The position numbers and the translations under genes were made by a program. From Lachnospiraceae bacterium (GTDB taxonomy: Bacteria; Bacillota; Clostridia; Lachnospirales; Lachnospiraceae): 64,000 nucleotides of DNA. The DNA lies in NCBI GenBank assembly GCA_011960625.1, contig BLMJ01000232.1, forward strand, positions 1 to 64,000, in the 5' to 3' direction. The notes under the pieces are model-generated. The model was not told where the DNA came from, did no database searches, and saw nothing but the letters and a program-made list of their open reading frames with translations. Shown piece by piece: positions 51,213-60,466 of the stretch (within the stretch, counting starts at the first letter, position 1; each line of letters starts with the position of its first letter).

Positions 51213-54200
51213 ATGAAGGAGAGGAAAAAACGACTGAAGCGGTTGTTGGCTGTGGCGTTATCCCTTGTTGTGATTGGAGGCTCGGTCAACTTGCCTGTTC
51301 TGACATCCTTTGCAGAGGATGAGGCAGACGGCAGCGTGACTCCGGTGACACAGACAGAGGGACTGGACGTATCAGAGACAGAGCCGGAGATTTCGGACGA
51401 GCAGACGCCAGCGCCGACGGAGGCGACGCCAACCGAGACAACGCCAACCGAGACAACGCCAACCGAGACGGAAGGCCAAGGCGGCAGCGAGGAGGCAGGC
51501 TCTGAGGGAGAGACTTCTACAATCAACGTGGAAGTGAAAGGTACGAATGTAGATCTGCCGGATAACGATGAACTATTTGCAGGTTATGTAGACCAGCTTT
51601 TCTACGCCGGCGCTAACGATGGAATCGCTACGCTTGGAGAAGTGGGTGCGGATAAGCTGACGGATCCCAAAAAGAAGGCGGTTTATGATAACTTAAAAAG
51701 CCAGATAGAGAAAATTGCCGCAGGTACGGTAACATCTACTTCAGGGATTAAGATATCATATCCGGTATCCTGGACCCTGGAAACCTTGGGTATTACCGCC
51801 TCGGATAGTACATCGGTGATTAACGCAGTAAAGAGTAAGCTTGCAGCGGATATTGATCCAATCATATCTTATCTGCTAATGGATTGCCCGTACGATTTTT
51901 ACTGGTTTGATAAGACGGCAGGGTATGCATATAGGTTTGATCTTACATCCGGCGGAGGAAAGTATAATGTATCGCAGCTGACCTTTGAATTTGCAGTTGC
52001 GTATGAGTATCAGGGAGCCGGCGGCTGGACCCAGATTGACGCCGGTAAAGTCAGCGGTGTTAAAGCGGCTGCTGACAATGCGAAGGCGATTGTGGCAAAG
52101 CATGCAGATAAGTCGGATTATGAAAAGCTTGCTGCATATTGTCAGGAGATTTGCGATCTGGTATCATACTATGACGATGCGGCGGCTGACAGTTCAATGC
52201 CTTACGGGAATCCCTGGCAGTTGATTTGGGTGTTTGACGGCAACCCGAATACGAACGTAGTGTGCGAAGGTTATGCAAAAGCATTCCAATATCTGTGCGA
52301 TCTGTCAACCTTCAGCGGTAATACGGTGTGTTATACCATTTGCGGCGAAATGGACGGCGGAACCGGTGCAGGCGGCCATATGTGGAATATCGTCACGTTA
52401 GATGGAAAGAATTATATGGTGGATATAACCAACAGTGACGAAGGCACAATCGGTTCTGACGGTGAATTGTTCTTAGCGGGAACCAAAGCCAATGCAGACG
52501 GAAGTTATACATTTACCATTTGGGGAGAGGATATCAAATTTATCTATGATGATGATCAGCTGAGCCTGTTTGGGGCGGAAGTTTTGAAACTGTCAGAGAC
52601 GAATTATGTTCAGAAACCAAAACTTACAATTAATATGCCTGCAGTATCCGTTACCTATGGCGATGCAGTAAGCGAGAATGTATTGAACGGATGTTCTGTG
52701 ACGGATGAGGACAAAAATGCAGTTGACGGTATAGTTGTTTGGGCAAGCAGCGTTACTTCCTATGGTAATGCCGGACAGAATACACTTAAGGCAGTGTTTA
52801 TTCCGAAAGATATGGATACATATGCATCGGAGACTTTCTCTGTAAAAGTAACCGTAAATCCGAGACCGATTACAGTTACGGCTCAAAAGGCTGAAAAAGT
52901 ATACGGAGAAGAGGATCCGGCGCTTAAGTATGTTGTCGACAGCACAACGCCGTTAGTAACAGGTGAGAGCCTTGCAGGTGCGTTGGCACGTGACAAAGGT
53001 GAAGATGTAAAAAAAGACGGATATGCAATCAATGTAGGAACACTGGCAAGTGAGAATCCGAACTATAAGATTACGTTCACTGGCAATGTTTTTGAGATTA
53101 AGCCCACAAGTAATTATACTGCCAGCGCAGCCAAAGAGCAGAATGTGGTAGCCGGAGTCGGCGCCTTTGCGAAGCCTGTATTTACTGGTGTGAATAACGA
53201 AGAGATTCCTGGCGCTGTTACTTATAGCTATAAGGATGTTTCAGGAATGACTTACGAAGAAGTCGTATCAGAGCTTGCGAAATTAAAGGTTGGCGACACC
53301 GCAAAGGTTACTTATACCTTTGTTCCAGGCAATGGAAACTATATCGGCAGACAAGAGGACATCCTTTTTACAGTCAGAGATATTGAATTTATCGTCGACG
53401 GTCAGCAGGCTACAATTAAGAATGCGGTAACGGTTAAGAGTAATCCGATTTATGGAGATTCCTGGACTGATATCGTAAAGATTAAAAAGCTTACGGCAAA
53501 AGTCGGTGATGAGAGTGACAGTGAGGCCGGACACTTTACATTAGATGTAAGCGGTATGCCCAAGGCAGGAGAAGGACAAGCCTTCCGTGTATTATACAAC
53601 GGAAAGCTCGGCGGCAAGGAGTTTAAGGATCAAGAGGTATGCAGCGGCGTTGTGACAGTTGCTCCCAAGGCTTTAACATGGGATGTAAGCGGATTACAGG
53701 CAGTAGATAGTCAGAAGACGCTTGTAGGTAATACTGCAACCCTTTTTGGAGAATTAAAGGTATCCGGAATCCTTTCTGCTGACGTTTCAGACGTTACTTT
53801 CAGTCCAGAGAGCAGATTAGTAGGTACATATGCGGATACGAAACCAGGCGAGCAGAAAGTAACTCTTGCATGGGAAGATGCGGATTATACCGCAGCGCTT
53901 ACTGGAACGAAGAGTGGAAATTACACCCTGCCTGCATCGCTGCCGGAGATTACCGGAAGAATCAATGCAGTTTATGAGGATACAAACGTTCCGGAATCAA
54001 CGGACGAAGTTCAGTACAAGCTGGTATTCGAGACTGGAATTTCACAGGTTCCAGAGACGTTAAAGGACAATGAAAAGTTAAATACACCAGCAAAGATTGA
54101 AGAACAGATGAAGTCTGAGATTAAGAAGAAACTACCGGAGGCAGGCGATTCTGTTGAAGTCTATGACGTAGTATTGATGATTAAGGATAAGAATGGAAAC

Positions 54201-54596
54201 TGGGAGAAGGCGACACAGGAGAACTTCCCGAAGAATGGTCTTACCGTTACCTTATCATACCCGAAAGGAACCGGAAAAGCTTCCCATGATTTTGCGGCGG
54301 CCCATATGTTTACAGTAGAAATGAATGGACATAAGCCGGGAGAAGTAGAATTTCCGACGGTAGAAAAAGGTGATGCAATCCAGTTTAAAGTAACCAGCCT
54401 GTCGCCAATCTCATTAGGTTGGAAAGAAGTAAAAGCGGTTGGCGGAACTGGAAATAATACGATTACCAATTCTATTCCGAGAAAGTCCGGTGCGCCGAAG
54501 ACCGGCGACACAAACACAATCCTTCTCTACGCTCTCTTCCTGATGCTGGGAGCAGCAGGCGTTGGATATAGTGTAAAACGCAGAACAATGCGGTAA
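51213..54596 (+). CDS. Wall-anchored surface protein with transglutaminase-like and MBG-type domains
   Basis: 1127 residues, ATG at 51213 with AAGGAGAG upstream. Signal peptide to about residue 30. A Thr/Glu/Pro linker (TPTET repeats) is followed at about 110-430 by a transglutaminase-like core: VVCEGYAKAFQYL (Cys near 351), GGHMWNIV (His near 389), YMVDITN (Asp). Then come MBG/YDG-type beta repeats (VTAQKAEKVYGEEDPALKY), and modules shared with the 4608-7151 protein (LTWDVSGLQ..., VSGILSAD..., LTVTLSYPKGT, LGWKEVKA). The C-terminus is a sorting signal: GAPKTGD, a hydrophobic span and KRRTMR. The motif APKTG resembles the (S/P)PxTG sites of clostridial sortase B; a class B sortase is encoded at 59243. 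The transglutaminase domain may cross-link or cleave; its activity is untested. Confidence 0.88.
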   Translation: MKERKKRLKRLLAVALSLVVIGGSVNLPVLTSFAEDEADGSVTPVTQTEGLDVSETEPEISDEQTPAPTEATPTETTPTETTPTETEGQGGSEEAGSEGETSTINVEVKGTNVDLPDNDELFAGYVDQLFYAGANDGIATLGEVGADKLTDPKKKAVYDNLKSQIEKIAAGTVTSTSGIKISYPVSWTLETLGITASDSTSVINAVKSKLAADIDPIISYLLMDCPYDFYWFDKTAGYAYRFDLTSGGGKYNVSQLTFEFAVAYEYQGAGGWTQIDAGKVSGVKAAADNAKAIVAKHADKSDYEKLAAYCQEICDLVSYYDDAAADSSMPYGNPWQLIWVFDGNPNTNVVCEGYAKAFQYLCDLSTFSGNTVCYTICGEMDGGTGAGGHMWNIVTLDGKNYMVDITNSDEGTIGSDGELFLAGTKANADGSYTFTIWGEDIKFIYDDDQLSLFGAEVLKLSETNYVQKPKLTINMPAVSVTYGDAVSENVLNGCSVTDEDKNAVDGIVVWASSVTSYGNAGQNTLKAVFIPKDMDTYASETFSVKVTVNPRPITVTAQKAEKVYGEEDPALKYVVDSTTPLVTGESLAGALARDKGEDVKKDGYAINVGTLASENPNYKITFTGNVFEIKPTSNYTASAAKEQNVVAGVGAFAKPVFTGVNNEEIPGAVTYSYKDVSGMTYEEVVSELAKLKVGDTAKVTYTFVPGNGNYIGRQEDILFTVRDIEFIVDGQQATIKNAVTVKSNPIYGDSWTDIVKIKKLTAKVGDESDSEAGHFTLDVSGMPKAGEGQAFRVLYNGKLGGKEFKDQEVCSGVVTVAPKALTWDVSGLQAVDSQKTLVGNTATLFGELKVSGILSADVSDVTFSPESRLVGTYADTKPGEQKVTLAWEDADYTAALTGTKSGNYTLPASLPEITGRINAVYEDTNVPESTDEVQYKLVFETGISQVPETLKDNEKLNTPAKIEEQMKSEIKKKLPEAGDSVEVYDVVLMIKDKNGNWEKATQENFPKNGLTVTLSYPKGTGKASHDFAAAHMFTVEMNGHKPGEVEFPTVEKGDAIQFKVTSLSPISLGWKEVKAVGGTGNNTITNSIPRKSGAPKTGDTNTILLYALFLMLGAAGVGYSVKRRTMR
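51426..51470 (+). repeat. Three tandem 15-bp repeats in the surface protein gene
   Basis: ACGCCAACCGAGACA is repeated three times (51426-51440, 51441-51455, 51456-51470 with one change), encoding TPTET units in the extracellular linker. The unit is a multiple of three, so changes in copy number would alter linker length without frameshift. Confidence 0.9.
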
Positions 54597-54613
54597 AGAG
54601 TAAGATAGAAAAG

Positions 54614-54644
54614 ACAGAGGAGATATGACTCCTCTGTTTTTTTT
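54614..54644 (+). terminator. Terminator of the wall-anchored protein gene
   Basis: ACAGAGGAG (54614-54622) and CTCCTCTGT (54629-54637) form a perfect stem followed by seven more T residues. Confidence 0.92.
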
Positions 54645-54758
54645 GAGCTAATAGAAAATGTTGATAAATGTCTCCCATACATGAAAAAAAGTGATTGGAA
54701 ATTATTGAGCAGGAAAGATATACTTAAGACAATATATACAATAGAGGAGGTAATGAGT

Positions 54759-55169
54759 ATGTCTATTACAGCGGAAACCGCGAAAGCTCATGCAAATGAT
54801 CCGGCAGTGCTCTGCTGCAGAGCAGAGGGAGGTATCACCATTGAGGCGGCGAATTTAGAGGATCCGGCAATCTTTGACGAGCTGGTTGATTCCGGCTTAT
54901 TGAATCTGGAGGGATGTCTGACAATCGGGCAGGTGTTGGGGGCAAAGCTTACGAAGACCAGTGATTCGCTCTGTCCGTTGACCGTGGATAATGTAGAAGG
55001 ATTCAAAGACGTATCAGAGAGCGCTTCACAGGACGCCGAAGAAGGGCAGGCCGAAGCGCCGGCTGCAGTTGAGATGAATGTACAGGGAGCAGTCACAACG
55101 GTAAAGAGCGGCAAAGTAGTCATTTCTATCAAAGAAGGTAAGGACATCTACTTGGAACTTCCCATATAG
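54759..55169 (+). CDS. Small acidic protein, unknown function
   Basis: 136 residues. ATG at 54759 is favoured by GAGGAGG eight bases upstream; the frame is open for 26 codons further upstream. The protein has no signal peptide or membrane span. It contains CLTIGQVLGAKLTKTSDSLCPLT, a central acidic/Ala linker (SASQDAEEGQAEAPAAVE) and a beta-rich end (AVTTVKSGKVVISIKEGKDIYLELPI). I do not recognise the family. A terminator follows, so it is probably a single-gene unit. Confidence 0.65.
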   Translation: MSITAETAKAHANDPAVLCCRAEGGITIEAANLEDPAIFDELVDSGLLNLEGCLTIGQVLGAKLTKTSDSLCPLTVDNVEGFKDVSESASQDAEEGQAEAPAAVEMNVQGAVTTVKSGKVVISIKEGKDIYLELPI

Positions 55170-55190
55170 GGGGTAGCTGTTACATGAATA

Positions 55191-55230
55191 AAAGACAGAG
55201 GACTTAAAAATCCTCTGCCTTTATTTTTTT
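55191..55230. terminator. Terminator shared by convergent genes
   Basis: AAAGACAGAGGA (55191-55202) pairs with TCCTCTGCCTTT (55211-55222) with one mismatch and is followed by a run of T on the plus strand. It lies between the small acidic protein and the flavodoxin gene. Confidence 0.85.
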
Positions 55231-55731
55231 CAAGATTTTTTCCACAAACACTTTTGCATGTTCTAGGTCCAGACTGTCGGGGTGGGTCAAGGCTTGGTCA
55301 AAATTCCTTAGACAGAGATTAATCTGTGAAGCGTTTTCTTTGGTACGTTTGGATTCATATTTCCGGCGGACCGTCTGAGGCATCTTTCCCTGGCAGATAA
55401 AGGCTCCCAGATATTCATTGTCAGACTCAATCCATGCATTTGCACTGTGCTCAATAGTGCTGTAATATTCGGGAGAATCCCCCATACCGCAGGTTCCAAA
55501 CAAAGCAATCTGTTTGCCGCTTAAGTCATTCAGAAAATCGCTGACTATCATGCTGCAGGAACCCTGATGTACGCAGAAGCCTATGAAGTAAATGCGGGCA
55601 TCGGGAATCTGCTTGTCTGTCATGATATCAATTAGGTCTTTCGAAGTCCCTGGGAGATGGGAAAAGATAGTTGCGGCGACTTTCTTCGTATTTCCGGATT
55701 CACTTTGATATAGTACGAGATATTCCAACAT
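55204..55731 (-). CDS. Flavodoxin-family protein
   Basis: 175 residues, ATG at 55731. The FMN phosphate loop is YQSESGNTKKVA (residues 8-19), and the flavin-ring loops are GFCVHQGSCSM and GTCGMGDSPEYY. The C-terminal 40 residues are helical and charged. These proteins carry electrons on FMN in the cytoplasm. Cysteines around the flavin loops (FCVHQGSCS) are slightly unusual. No partner enzyme is next to it. The gene is monocistronic. Confidence 0.88.
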   Translation of the reverse strand: MLEYLVLYQSESGNTKKVAATIFSHLPGTSKDLIDIMTDKQIPDARIYFIGFCVHQGSCSMIVSDFLNDLSGKQIALFGTCGMGDSPEYYSTIEHSANAWIESDNEYLGAFICQGKMPQTVRRKYESKRTKENASQINLCLRNFDQALTHPDSLDLEHAKVFVEKILKKIKAEDF

Positions 55732-55760
55732 AGCTATGATTCCTTTCCTGTAAGCTTATC

Positions 55761-56429
55761 TTAAATATATCCGCCTGGCACTCCACCGCCGCCGCAGCAA
55801 AAACCACTGCCGCAGCACATATTACAAATTATATTAGCAATACAAAGTTTCGTACACCAGTCGCTTCCTCCCATAAACGTGGTCTGATAAGGGCCTTGCT
55901 GCTGTTGATACCATGTTCCGCCGCTTTCAAAACGCCGGACAAGAAACTGGTATTGAAGATTATCAGGCTCTAATCGAAACGCTTCCTGAGCATGTTGGAG
56001 GGCAGTCGCGTTGTTTCCGATGCCAGAGTTCGCAAGTGCGCTGTAATAATACCAGCATGCATTACGTTTGGTTATTCCGTTCAAAAGGTTCAATGCCTCT
56101 CTGTAATGGCGGCTGTTGATAAAGTTGGAGGCAGCTTTTAAGTGAAGGTCCTCTTCCGTTTGGTCGGCCGACGTCTGCTGGTACTGGGCATTAAAACCAC
56201 GGAAACTACCAAATCCACCGAAAGAGCCGGCTTCCTGATACTCCCGTTCCTGCATGATCTGCTGGTAAGCCTGCTGAACCTCTTTAAATCGGGCTTCTGC
56301 CTGGTCCTTGTTCGGATTGTTGATATTTGCATCAGGATGATATTTGCGGCTTAAGTTACGGTAGGCTTTCTTTATCTCTTCGTCTGAGGCGCTTTGGGAT
56401 ATACCCAAAACGCTGTATGGATCTGTCAT
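55761..56429 (-). CDS. DnaJ-domain protein with Cys/Gly-rich tail
   Basis: 222 residues. ATG at 56429 with AGGAGAGG upstream gives [10 protein letters not shown]; its ATGA overlaps the stop of the DUF5685 gene. The J-domain is residues 1-65 with the HPD triad at 31-33 ([16 protein letters not shown]), which stimulates Hsp70 ATPase. The middle part has a tetratricopeptide-like region ([20 protein letters not shown]...[15 protein letters not shown]). The C-terminal 30 residues contain [21 protein letters not shown], with seven cysteines, possibly a membrane-contacting or metal-binding tail. It is co-transcribed with the DUF5685 and zinc-ribbon genes, so it probably works with them. Confidence 0.88.
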   Translation of the reverse strand: MTDPYSVLGISQSASDEEIKKAYRNLSRKYHPDANINNPNKDQAEARFKEVQQAYQQIMQEREYQEAGSFGGFGSFRGFNAQYQQTSADQTEEDLHLKAASNFINSRHYREALNLLNGITKRNACWYYYSALANSGIGNNATALQHAQEAFRLEPDNLQYQFLVRRFESGGTWYQQQQGPYQTTFMGGSDWCTKLCIANIICNMCCGSGFCCGGGGVPGGYI

Positions 56430-57295
56430 TTTTCCTCTCCTAAATCTGTTAATATTAACGTCTGTGATGCTTCTTCTATGCGGCTTTGTACTTGTGTGTA
56501 ACGACACCAAACACCAGAATATAGTATATTACGCAGAATGTCAGTATGCAAGAGGATTGGAAGTTTTTCAAATTCACGGGAACATTCCGCCATCATTAGT
56601 GTCAAAAGCTTTCGGCAGTTTTCCGAAAAATCAGGCTCATTCCGAAAAGCTTGTTTGAAGGGATTATAATTATGAAAACGAATATCTTTTTCCACATCCT
56701 CATAAGCATCCATCAGATAAATAAATTTTCCCAGAAAAAAGCCTATCTTCCGAAGAGAAGCCTCCCATTCATCTTTGCGGTATGCGAAAAGCTCTGCCAT
56801 GATATTCCCGAAAATTCCAGCCATCAAATCAATGTTCTGCTCATTTTTCTTTTCAAGAGCAGACAGACGTTTTAAGTTAGAGGATACAGCGGCGACCTTA
56901 GAGGGATATTGCTCGTAAAGCTTCTTCATCTTAGGGGTGAGAAGTTTTGCCGCAGCATATCCCTTCCGTTGGTGTTCATCCTCCCAGTCGTCTTTGCATT
57001 TATAATACGATAAAATAAGGTTGACTGCGGCGGCATACTCCGTAAATTTATTCGTCCTTGCAGTATGCTTTTGCATCGGGTGTGCAATGCAGTTGACTGC
57101 CTTAATCTTTTCCTTAGGTTCATAGAGGCCGGTCAGAAGCACGATTAGAAAAGTCATATCAAAGGACAGGGTCGCCTGCCCCAAGATGCCGAAACGTTCT
57201 TTCAGACATTGGCACAGGCCGCAGTAGTAAGAGTGATACATGTCGTAATCCTTGAATTTCATCTCAGCCTTGTTGATTGCGATATATCCAAACAT
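56426..57295 (-). CDS. DUF5685-type protein
   Basis: 289 residues, ATG at 57295 (weak GAGGT upstream). The N-terminus [20 protein letters not shown]...[14 protein letters not shown] and helical body ([42 protein letters not shown]) match what I recall of DUF5685. The aspartate-rich helical motifs (DDWED and DAYEDVEKD) recall isoprenoid-synthase-like folds, but that is speculation. The CGLC motif may bind metal. It overlaps the DnaJ gene by four bases and follows the zinc-ribbon gene. Confidence 0.8.
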   Translation of the reverse strand: MFGYIAINKAEMKFKDYDMYHSYYCGLCQCLKERFGILGQATLSFDMTFLIVLLTGLYEPKEKIKAVNCIAHPMQKHTARTNKFTEYAAAVNLILSYYKCKDDWEDEHQRKGYAAAKLLTPKMKKLYEQYPSKVAAVSSNLKRLSALEKKNEQNIDLMAGIFGNIMAELFAYRKDEWEASLRKIGFFLGKFIYLMDAYEDVEKDIRFHNYNPFKQAFRNEPDFSENCRKLLTLMMAECSREFEKLPILLHTDILRNILYSGVWCRYTQVQSRIEEASQTLILTDLGEEK

Positions 57296-57310
57296 CAAAA
57301 AACCTCGTCT

Positions 57311-57706
57311 TTAACTGTTTTTAATAAAGGTTGAGCTGCACTTGGGGCAGCGAATCTCAATACGCCCTTTGCCCCGTGGGATACGAATCTTCTGGCGGCA
57401 GGTCGGGCATTTGTAGATGTGATGGGTTTTGCGCTGAAGCATCAGATTCTTCTGCTTATAAAACGCTTGACGTAACTTATAAGTCTTGTTCAGATACCAT
57501 TGATTTTCCGAAGAACGCTTGTAGATGTTCTTGGAAAACATACGAAAATAGGAATAAACGATACATGTCCAGGAAACCAGGGACAGGAGCATACTATCAT
57601 TCCAACCCGCCAAAATCATGGTGACAAGACCGGCAATAATTGTAAATTTACCAAATGAATCCATTCCATAACGACCGTACATAAATCGAATAAATTTTTC
57701 TTTCAC
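57311..57706 (-). CDS. Membrane protein with C-terminal zinc ribbon
   Basis: 131 residues from GTG at 57706 with AGGAGG nine bases upstream; TTG at 57715 is too close to the ribosome site. Two hydrophobic segments lie at about 20-55 (FTIIAGLVTMILAGW, LSLVSWTCIVYSYF), then a basic helical stretch and a zinc ribbon: CPTCRQKIRIPRGKGRIEIRCPKCSSTF. It is the first gene of the cluster with DUF5685 and DnaJ proteins. The function is unknown. Confidence 0.8.
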   Translation of the reverse strand: MKEKFIRFMYGRYGMDSFGKFTIIAGLVTMILAGWNDSMLLSLVSWTCIVYSYFRMFSKNIYKRSSENQWYLNKTYKLRQAFYKQKNLMLQRKTHHIYKCPTCRQKIRIPRGKGRIEIRCPKCSSTFIKNS

Positions 57707-57895
57707 GTATATCAACCTCCTAATATAAATTCCATGATACGCTGTATAGAGGGAAAGTCAATAAATTGCCGATAAAAAATATATAAAGTTTTTCGTCCAA
57801 AGTTTTTTATTCAAAGTTTGTAAACGCTTTCATAGATGGATACTTCGTGATATAATATCAGAGGATTTGTATAAAAAGATGGAAGAGTGAAGCTT

Positions 57896-59179
57896 ATGAA
57901 AGATTTAACCAGATTGATAAAAGAAGATATGAAACCAGCTCTTGGCGTGACAGAGCCGGGGGCAATCGCCTATGCGGTTGCCAGCGCCAGAGGTCACATA
58001 CAGGGAGAGGTCAGGAAGGTGCGGGTGGCATTAAATTCGGGAATGTATAAGAATGCGTATACCTGCGGAATCCCCAATTCATCTAACTTTGGGCTTCTGT
58101 ATGCGGCGGCTCTGGGAGCAGTGGCGGCAGATGCGGCAAAAGGATTGGAAGCTCTTGCGGATATTCGTCCAGAGGACGATGCAGAAGCTGCAAGGATGGT
58201 AGAGAACGGTTTGGTAGAGACGGTTCTTGATCATATTGGATCCAGGATAATGATTGACGCAACCGTAGAAAGCCAACAGGAGAAATGCACAGTACATATT
58301 CGGGACAGTCATACGCATATTGTTTCTATAGAGAAGAATGGCGAGGAGATCTATGCAGAGGAAGAGTCTTTTCGGCCAATGAATGACGAGGAGAGCGAAG
58401 AAGCTGTTATCCACCAATATTCACTGCACAAAATTTTAGAATATATCCGGGAAGCTCCCAAGGAGGAGATATCTTTTATAAGAGAAGCCTTTTCCATGAA
58501 TATGGAGCTTCTAGAAGAAGGGCTTGAGTCTGAGCGGGCTGTGATTACTAAGAGTTTGCTGAAAGAAAACGCAGGAGAGGTCATTTCAACGGATGTGCTT
58601 AAAACGGCCCAGTTATTGTGCAACGGAGCCATTGAAGCGCGTGTTCTGGGTCTTGCCAGACCTGCAATGAGTATTACAGGAAGCGGGGCCCACGGTATTA
58701 TAGCGACCATGCCTTTGCTGGCACAATATAAAGCAGCAGGAGAGGGGATGGAAGAGGAAGCGCTTCTAAGAGCCGCTGCACTTAGTTATCTTATTACTAT
58801 GTATATCAAAGAGTACTCCGGAAGGTTATCTGCTTTTTGCGGCTGCGCAATTGCGGCGGGAACGGGAATGGCGTGCGGGCTTGCATTTATGAAAGGAGCA
58901 GACGAAGAAGGGATTGGCAGAGTGATCCGTAATATGGCCAGTGGTATGACTGGTATGATCTGCGACGGTGGAAATCACGGCTGTACCATGAAAGGAATTG
59001 TTGCTGTGGATGCAGCTTTCCGCGCTGTGGATATGGCATTGGCAGGCGTAAGTATTGGGAGTATTCACGGAATTAACGGGAGAACGCCAGAGGATACCAT
59101 GCGCCACATGGGAAGGATTGCTTCTCCGGGAATGGTCGAAACAGAGAAAACGATTGTAGAGATTATGGAGAAGAAATGA
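57896..59179 (+). CDS. L-cysteine desulfidase family protein (UPF0597/CdsB type)
   Basis: 427 residues. ATG at 57896, giving MKDLTRLIKEDMKPALGVTEPGAIAYAV. Conserved family segments: GIPNSSNFG, ITGSGAHGIIATMP, SAFCGCAIAAGTGMACGLAF and CDGGNHGCTMKG; the cysteines are the expected ligands of an oxygen-sensitive [4Fe-4S] cluster as in serine dehydratase. The family releases hydrogen sulfide, ammonia and pyruvate from cysteine. It is related to the alpha subunit of serine dehydratase, which is the alternative. No operon partners are apparent. Confidence 0.9.
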   Translation: MKDLTRLIKEDMKPALGVTEPGAIAYAVASARGHIQGEVRKVRVALNSGMYKNAYTCGIPNSSNFGLLYAAALGAVAADAAKGLEALADIRPEDDAEAARMVENGLVETVLDHIGSRIMIDATVESQQEKCTVHIRDSHTHIVSIEKNGEEIYAEEESFRPMNDEESEEAVIHQYSLHKILEYIREAPKEEISFIREAFSMNMELLEEGLESERAVITKSLLKENAGEVISTDVLKTAQLLCNGAIEARVLGLARPAMSITGSGAHGIIATMPLLAQYKAAGEGMEEEALLRAAALSYLITMYIKEYSGRLSAFCGCAIAAGTGMACGLAFMKGADEEGIGRVIRNMASGMTGMICDGGNHGCTMKGIVAVDAAFRAVDMALAGVSIGSIHGINGRTPEDTMRHMGRIASPGMVETEKTIVEIMEKK

Positions 59180-59242
59180 GCGGTTGATTTAGGAAGGAAC
59201 ATAGACTATATGAGGGATATGAAATATAGAGGAGTTTAGAAT

Positions 59243-60268
59243 ATGGAAGAAATTAGGAGTAAAAGCGGTAAAAGTGTTAGAAAGTCGGCTGATGGTAAGA
59301 GTATCCGCAGTAGAGAGGTAAGCGAAAGGTCAGCGGACGGTAAGAGTATTCGCAGGAGAAATGCCGGCGTAAGGCCAGAGGAGGGCAAAAGCGCCAGAAA
59401 TAGAAGCGCGAGAGGAAGGAGCGGACGTACTGTCGACGATGAGCGCACCAGCCGGACCAGAACAGAAGGCAGGTCGCCTGACGGGAAAAGTATTAACCAA
59501 GGCAGTCACAGAGGACGGAAGAAGAGGAAGAAACAGAAGAATAGCCTGCTTACGAATATAATTCTGATTGTGGCGGCGGCTGTGTTCTGCGTATCTGCTT
59601 TTCAGTTGATTAAGATCGGGAAGGGATACTACGATGGGCGAAGTGAGTATGAGAAGATTCGCGAACTTGCCATTAAAAATGACAAGAAAGAAGGGACGGG
59701 TTTTCAGGTGAATTTTGATGAGCTGCGCGCCCTGAATCCTGACACCATTGCATGGCTGAGGTTTGATCCGGAACCAGCAGTTATCAATTATCCGGTTGTA
59801 CAGGGGAAGGATAACGAGGAATATCTACACAAGACCTTTTCCGCAAATGAAAATACATTAGGGACGATTTTCTTGAATGTGGATAATAATGCGAATTTTT
59901 TGGATGAAAATTCCCTTCTATACGGACATTATATGAATGACGGCTCCATGTTCCGCCATCTGGAGGATTATAAAGATAAGGCGTTCTGGGAGGCAAACCC
60001 GTATTTTTACATCTATACGCCGGACGGTCAGGAATTGGTCTATCATATCTATTCGGTGGGAGAGGTTTTGGATACGGCAGATACTTATCTGACGGATTTT
60101 CCTACCAATGACGACTATCAGAAGTTCCTGAACATGACGAAAGAGGTCGCCCTGTATGACACGGGGATTGAAGTGACGACGGCCGACACCATCGTTACCT
60201 TATCCACCTGTACCAGTGCGAATGATGATCATCGGTTTGTAGTCCGTGGAGTAAAAGTAAAGGAGTAG
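59243..60268 (+). CDS. Class B sortase with long basic repeat-containing N-terminus
   Basis: 341 residues, ATG at 59243. The cytoplasmic N-terminus (1-92) is built of degenerate repeats such as SADGKSIRSRE and SADGKSIRRRN, very rich in R, S and G, ending RGRKKRKKQKNS. A single membrane span follows (LLTNIILIVAAAVFCVSAF), then the sortase domain: NYPVVQGKDNEEYLHKTF, SLLYGHYMND (catalytic His near 229), and TLSTCTSANDDHRFVVRG (catalytic Cys near 323, Arg near 330). Class B sortases attach proteins to the wall or pili. The likely substrate is the APKTG protein encoded at 51213. The DUF951 gene follows after three bases. Confidence 0.92.
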   Translation: MEEIRSKSGKSVRKSADGKSIRSREVSERSADGKSIRRRNAGVRPEEGKSARNRSARGRSGRTVDDERTSRTRTEGRSPDGKSINQGSHRGRKKRKKQKNSLLTNIILIVAAAVFCVSAFQLIKIGKGYYDGRSEYEKIRELAIKNDKKEGTGFQVNFDELRALNPDTIAWLRFDPEPAVINYPVVQGKDNEEYLHKTFSANENTLGTIFLNVDNNANFLDENSLLYGHYMNDGSMFRHLEDYKDKAFWEANPYFYIYTPDGQELVYHIYSVGEVLDTADTYLTDFPTNDDYQKFLNMTKEVALYDTGIEVTTADTIVTLSTCTSANDDHRFVVRGVKVKE

Positions 60269-60271
60269 GTC

Positions 60272-60466
60272 ATGAGAAATGATTATGTATATGAAGTCGG
60301 GGATATCGTGACGCTTAAGAAGCAGCATCCCTGCGGAAGCAGAGAATGGGAGATTCTGCGGGTGGGAGCTGATTTCCGGCTGAAATGCTTAGGGTGTGGG
60401 CATCAGATTATGATTGCCCGTAAGCTTGTAGAAAAAAACACGAAGGATTTGAGGAAAAAAGCTTGA
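60272..60466 (+). CDS. DUF951 protein
   Basis: 64 residues, ATG at 60272. DUF951 signature: YEVGDIVTLKKQHPCGSREWEILRVGADFRLKCLGCGHQIMI, with a CxxC pair. It is a small conserved Firmicutes protein often next to rpsF, as here. Its AGGAG ribosome site overlaps the end of the sortase gene. Function not established; a nucleic-acid-binding or translation-linked role is inferred from context. Confidence 0.92.
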   Translation: MRNDYVYEVGDIVTLKKQHPCGSREWEILRVGADFRLKCLGCGHQIMIARKLVEKNTKDLRKKA

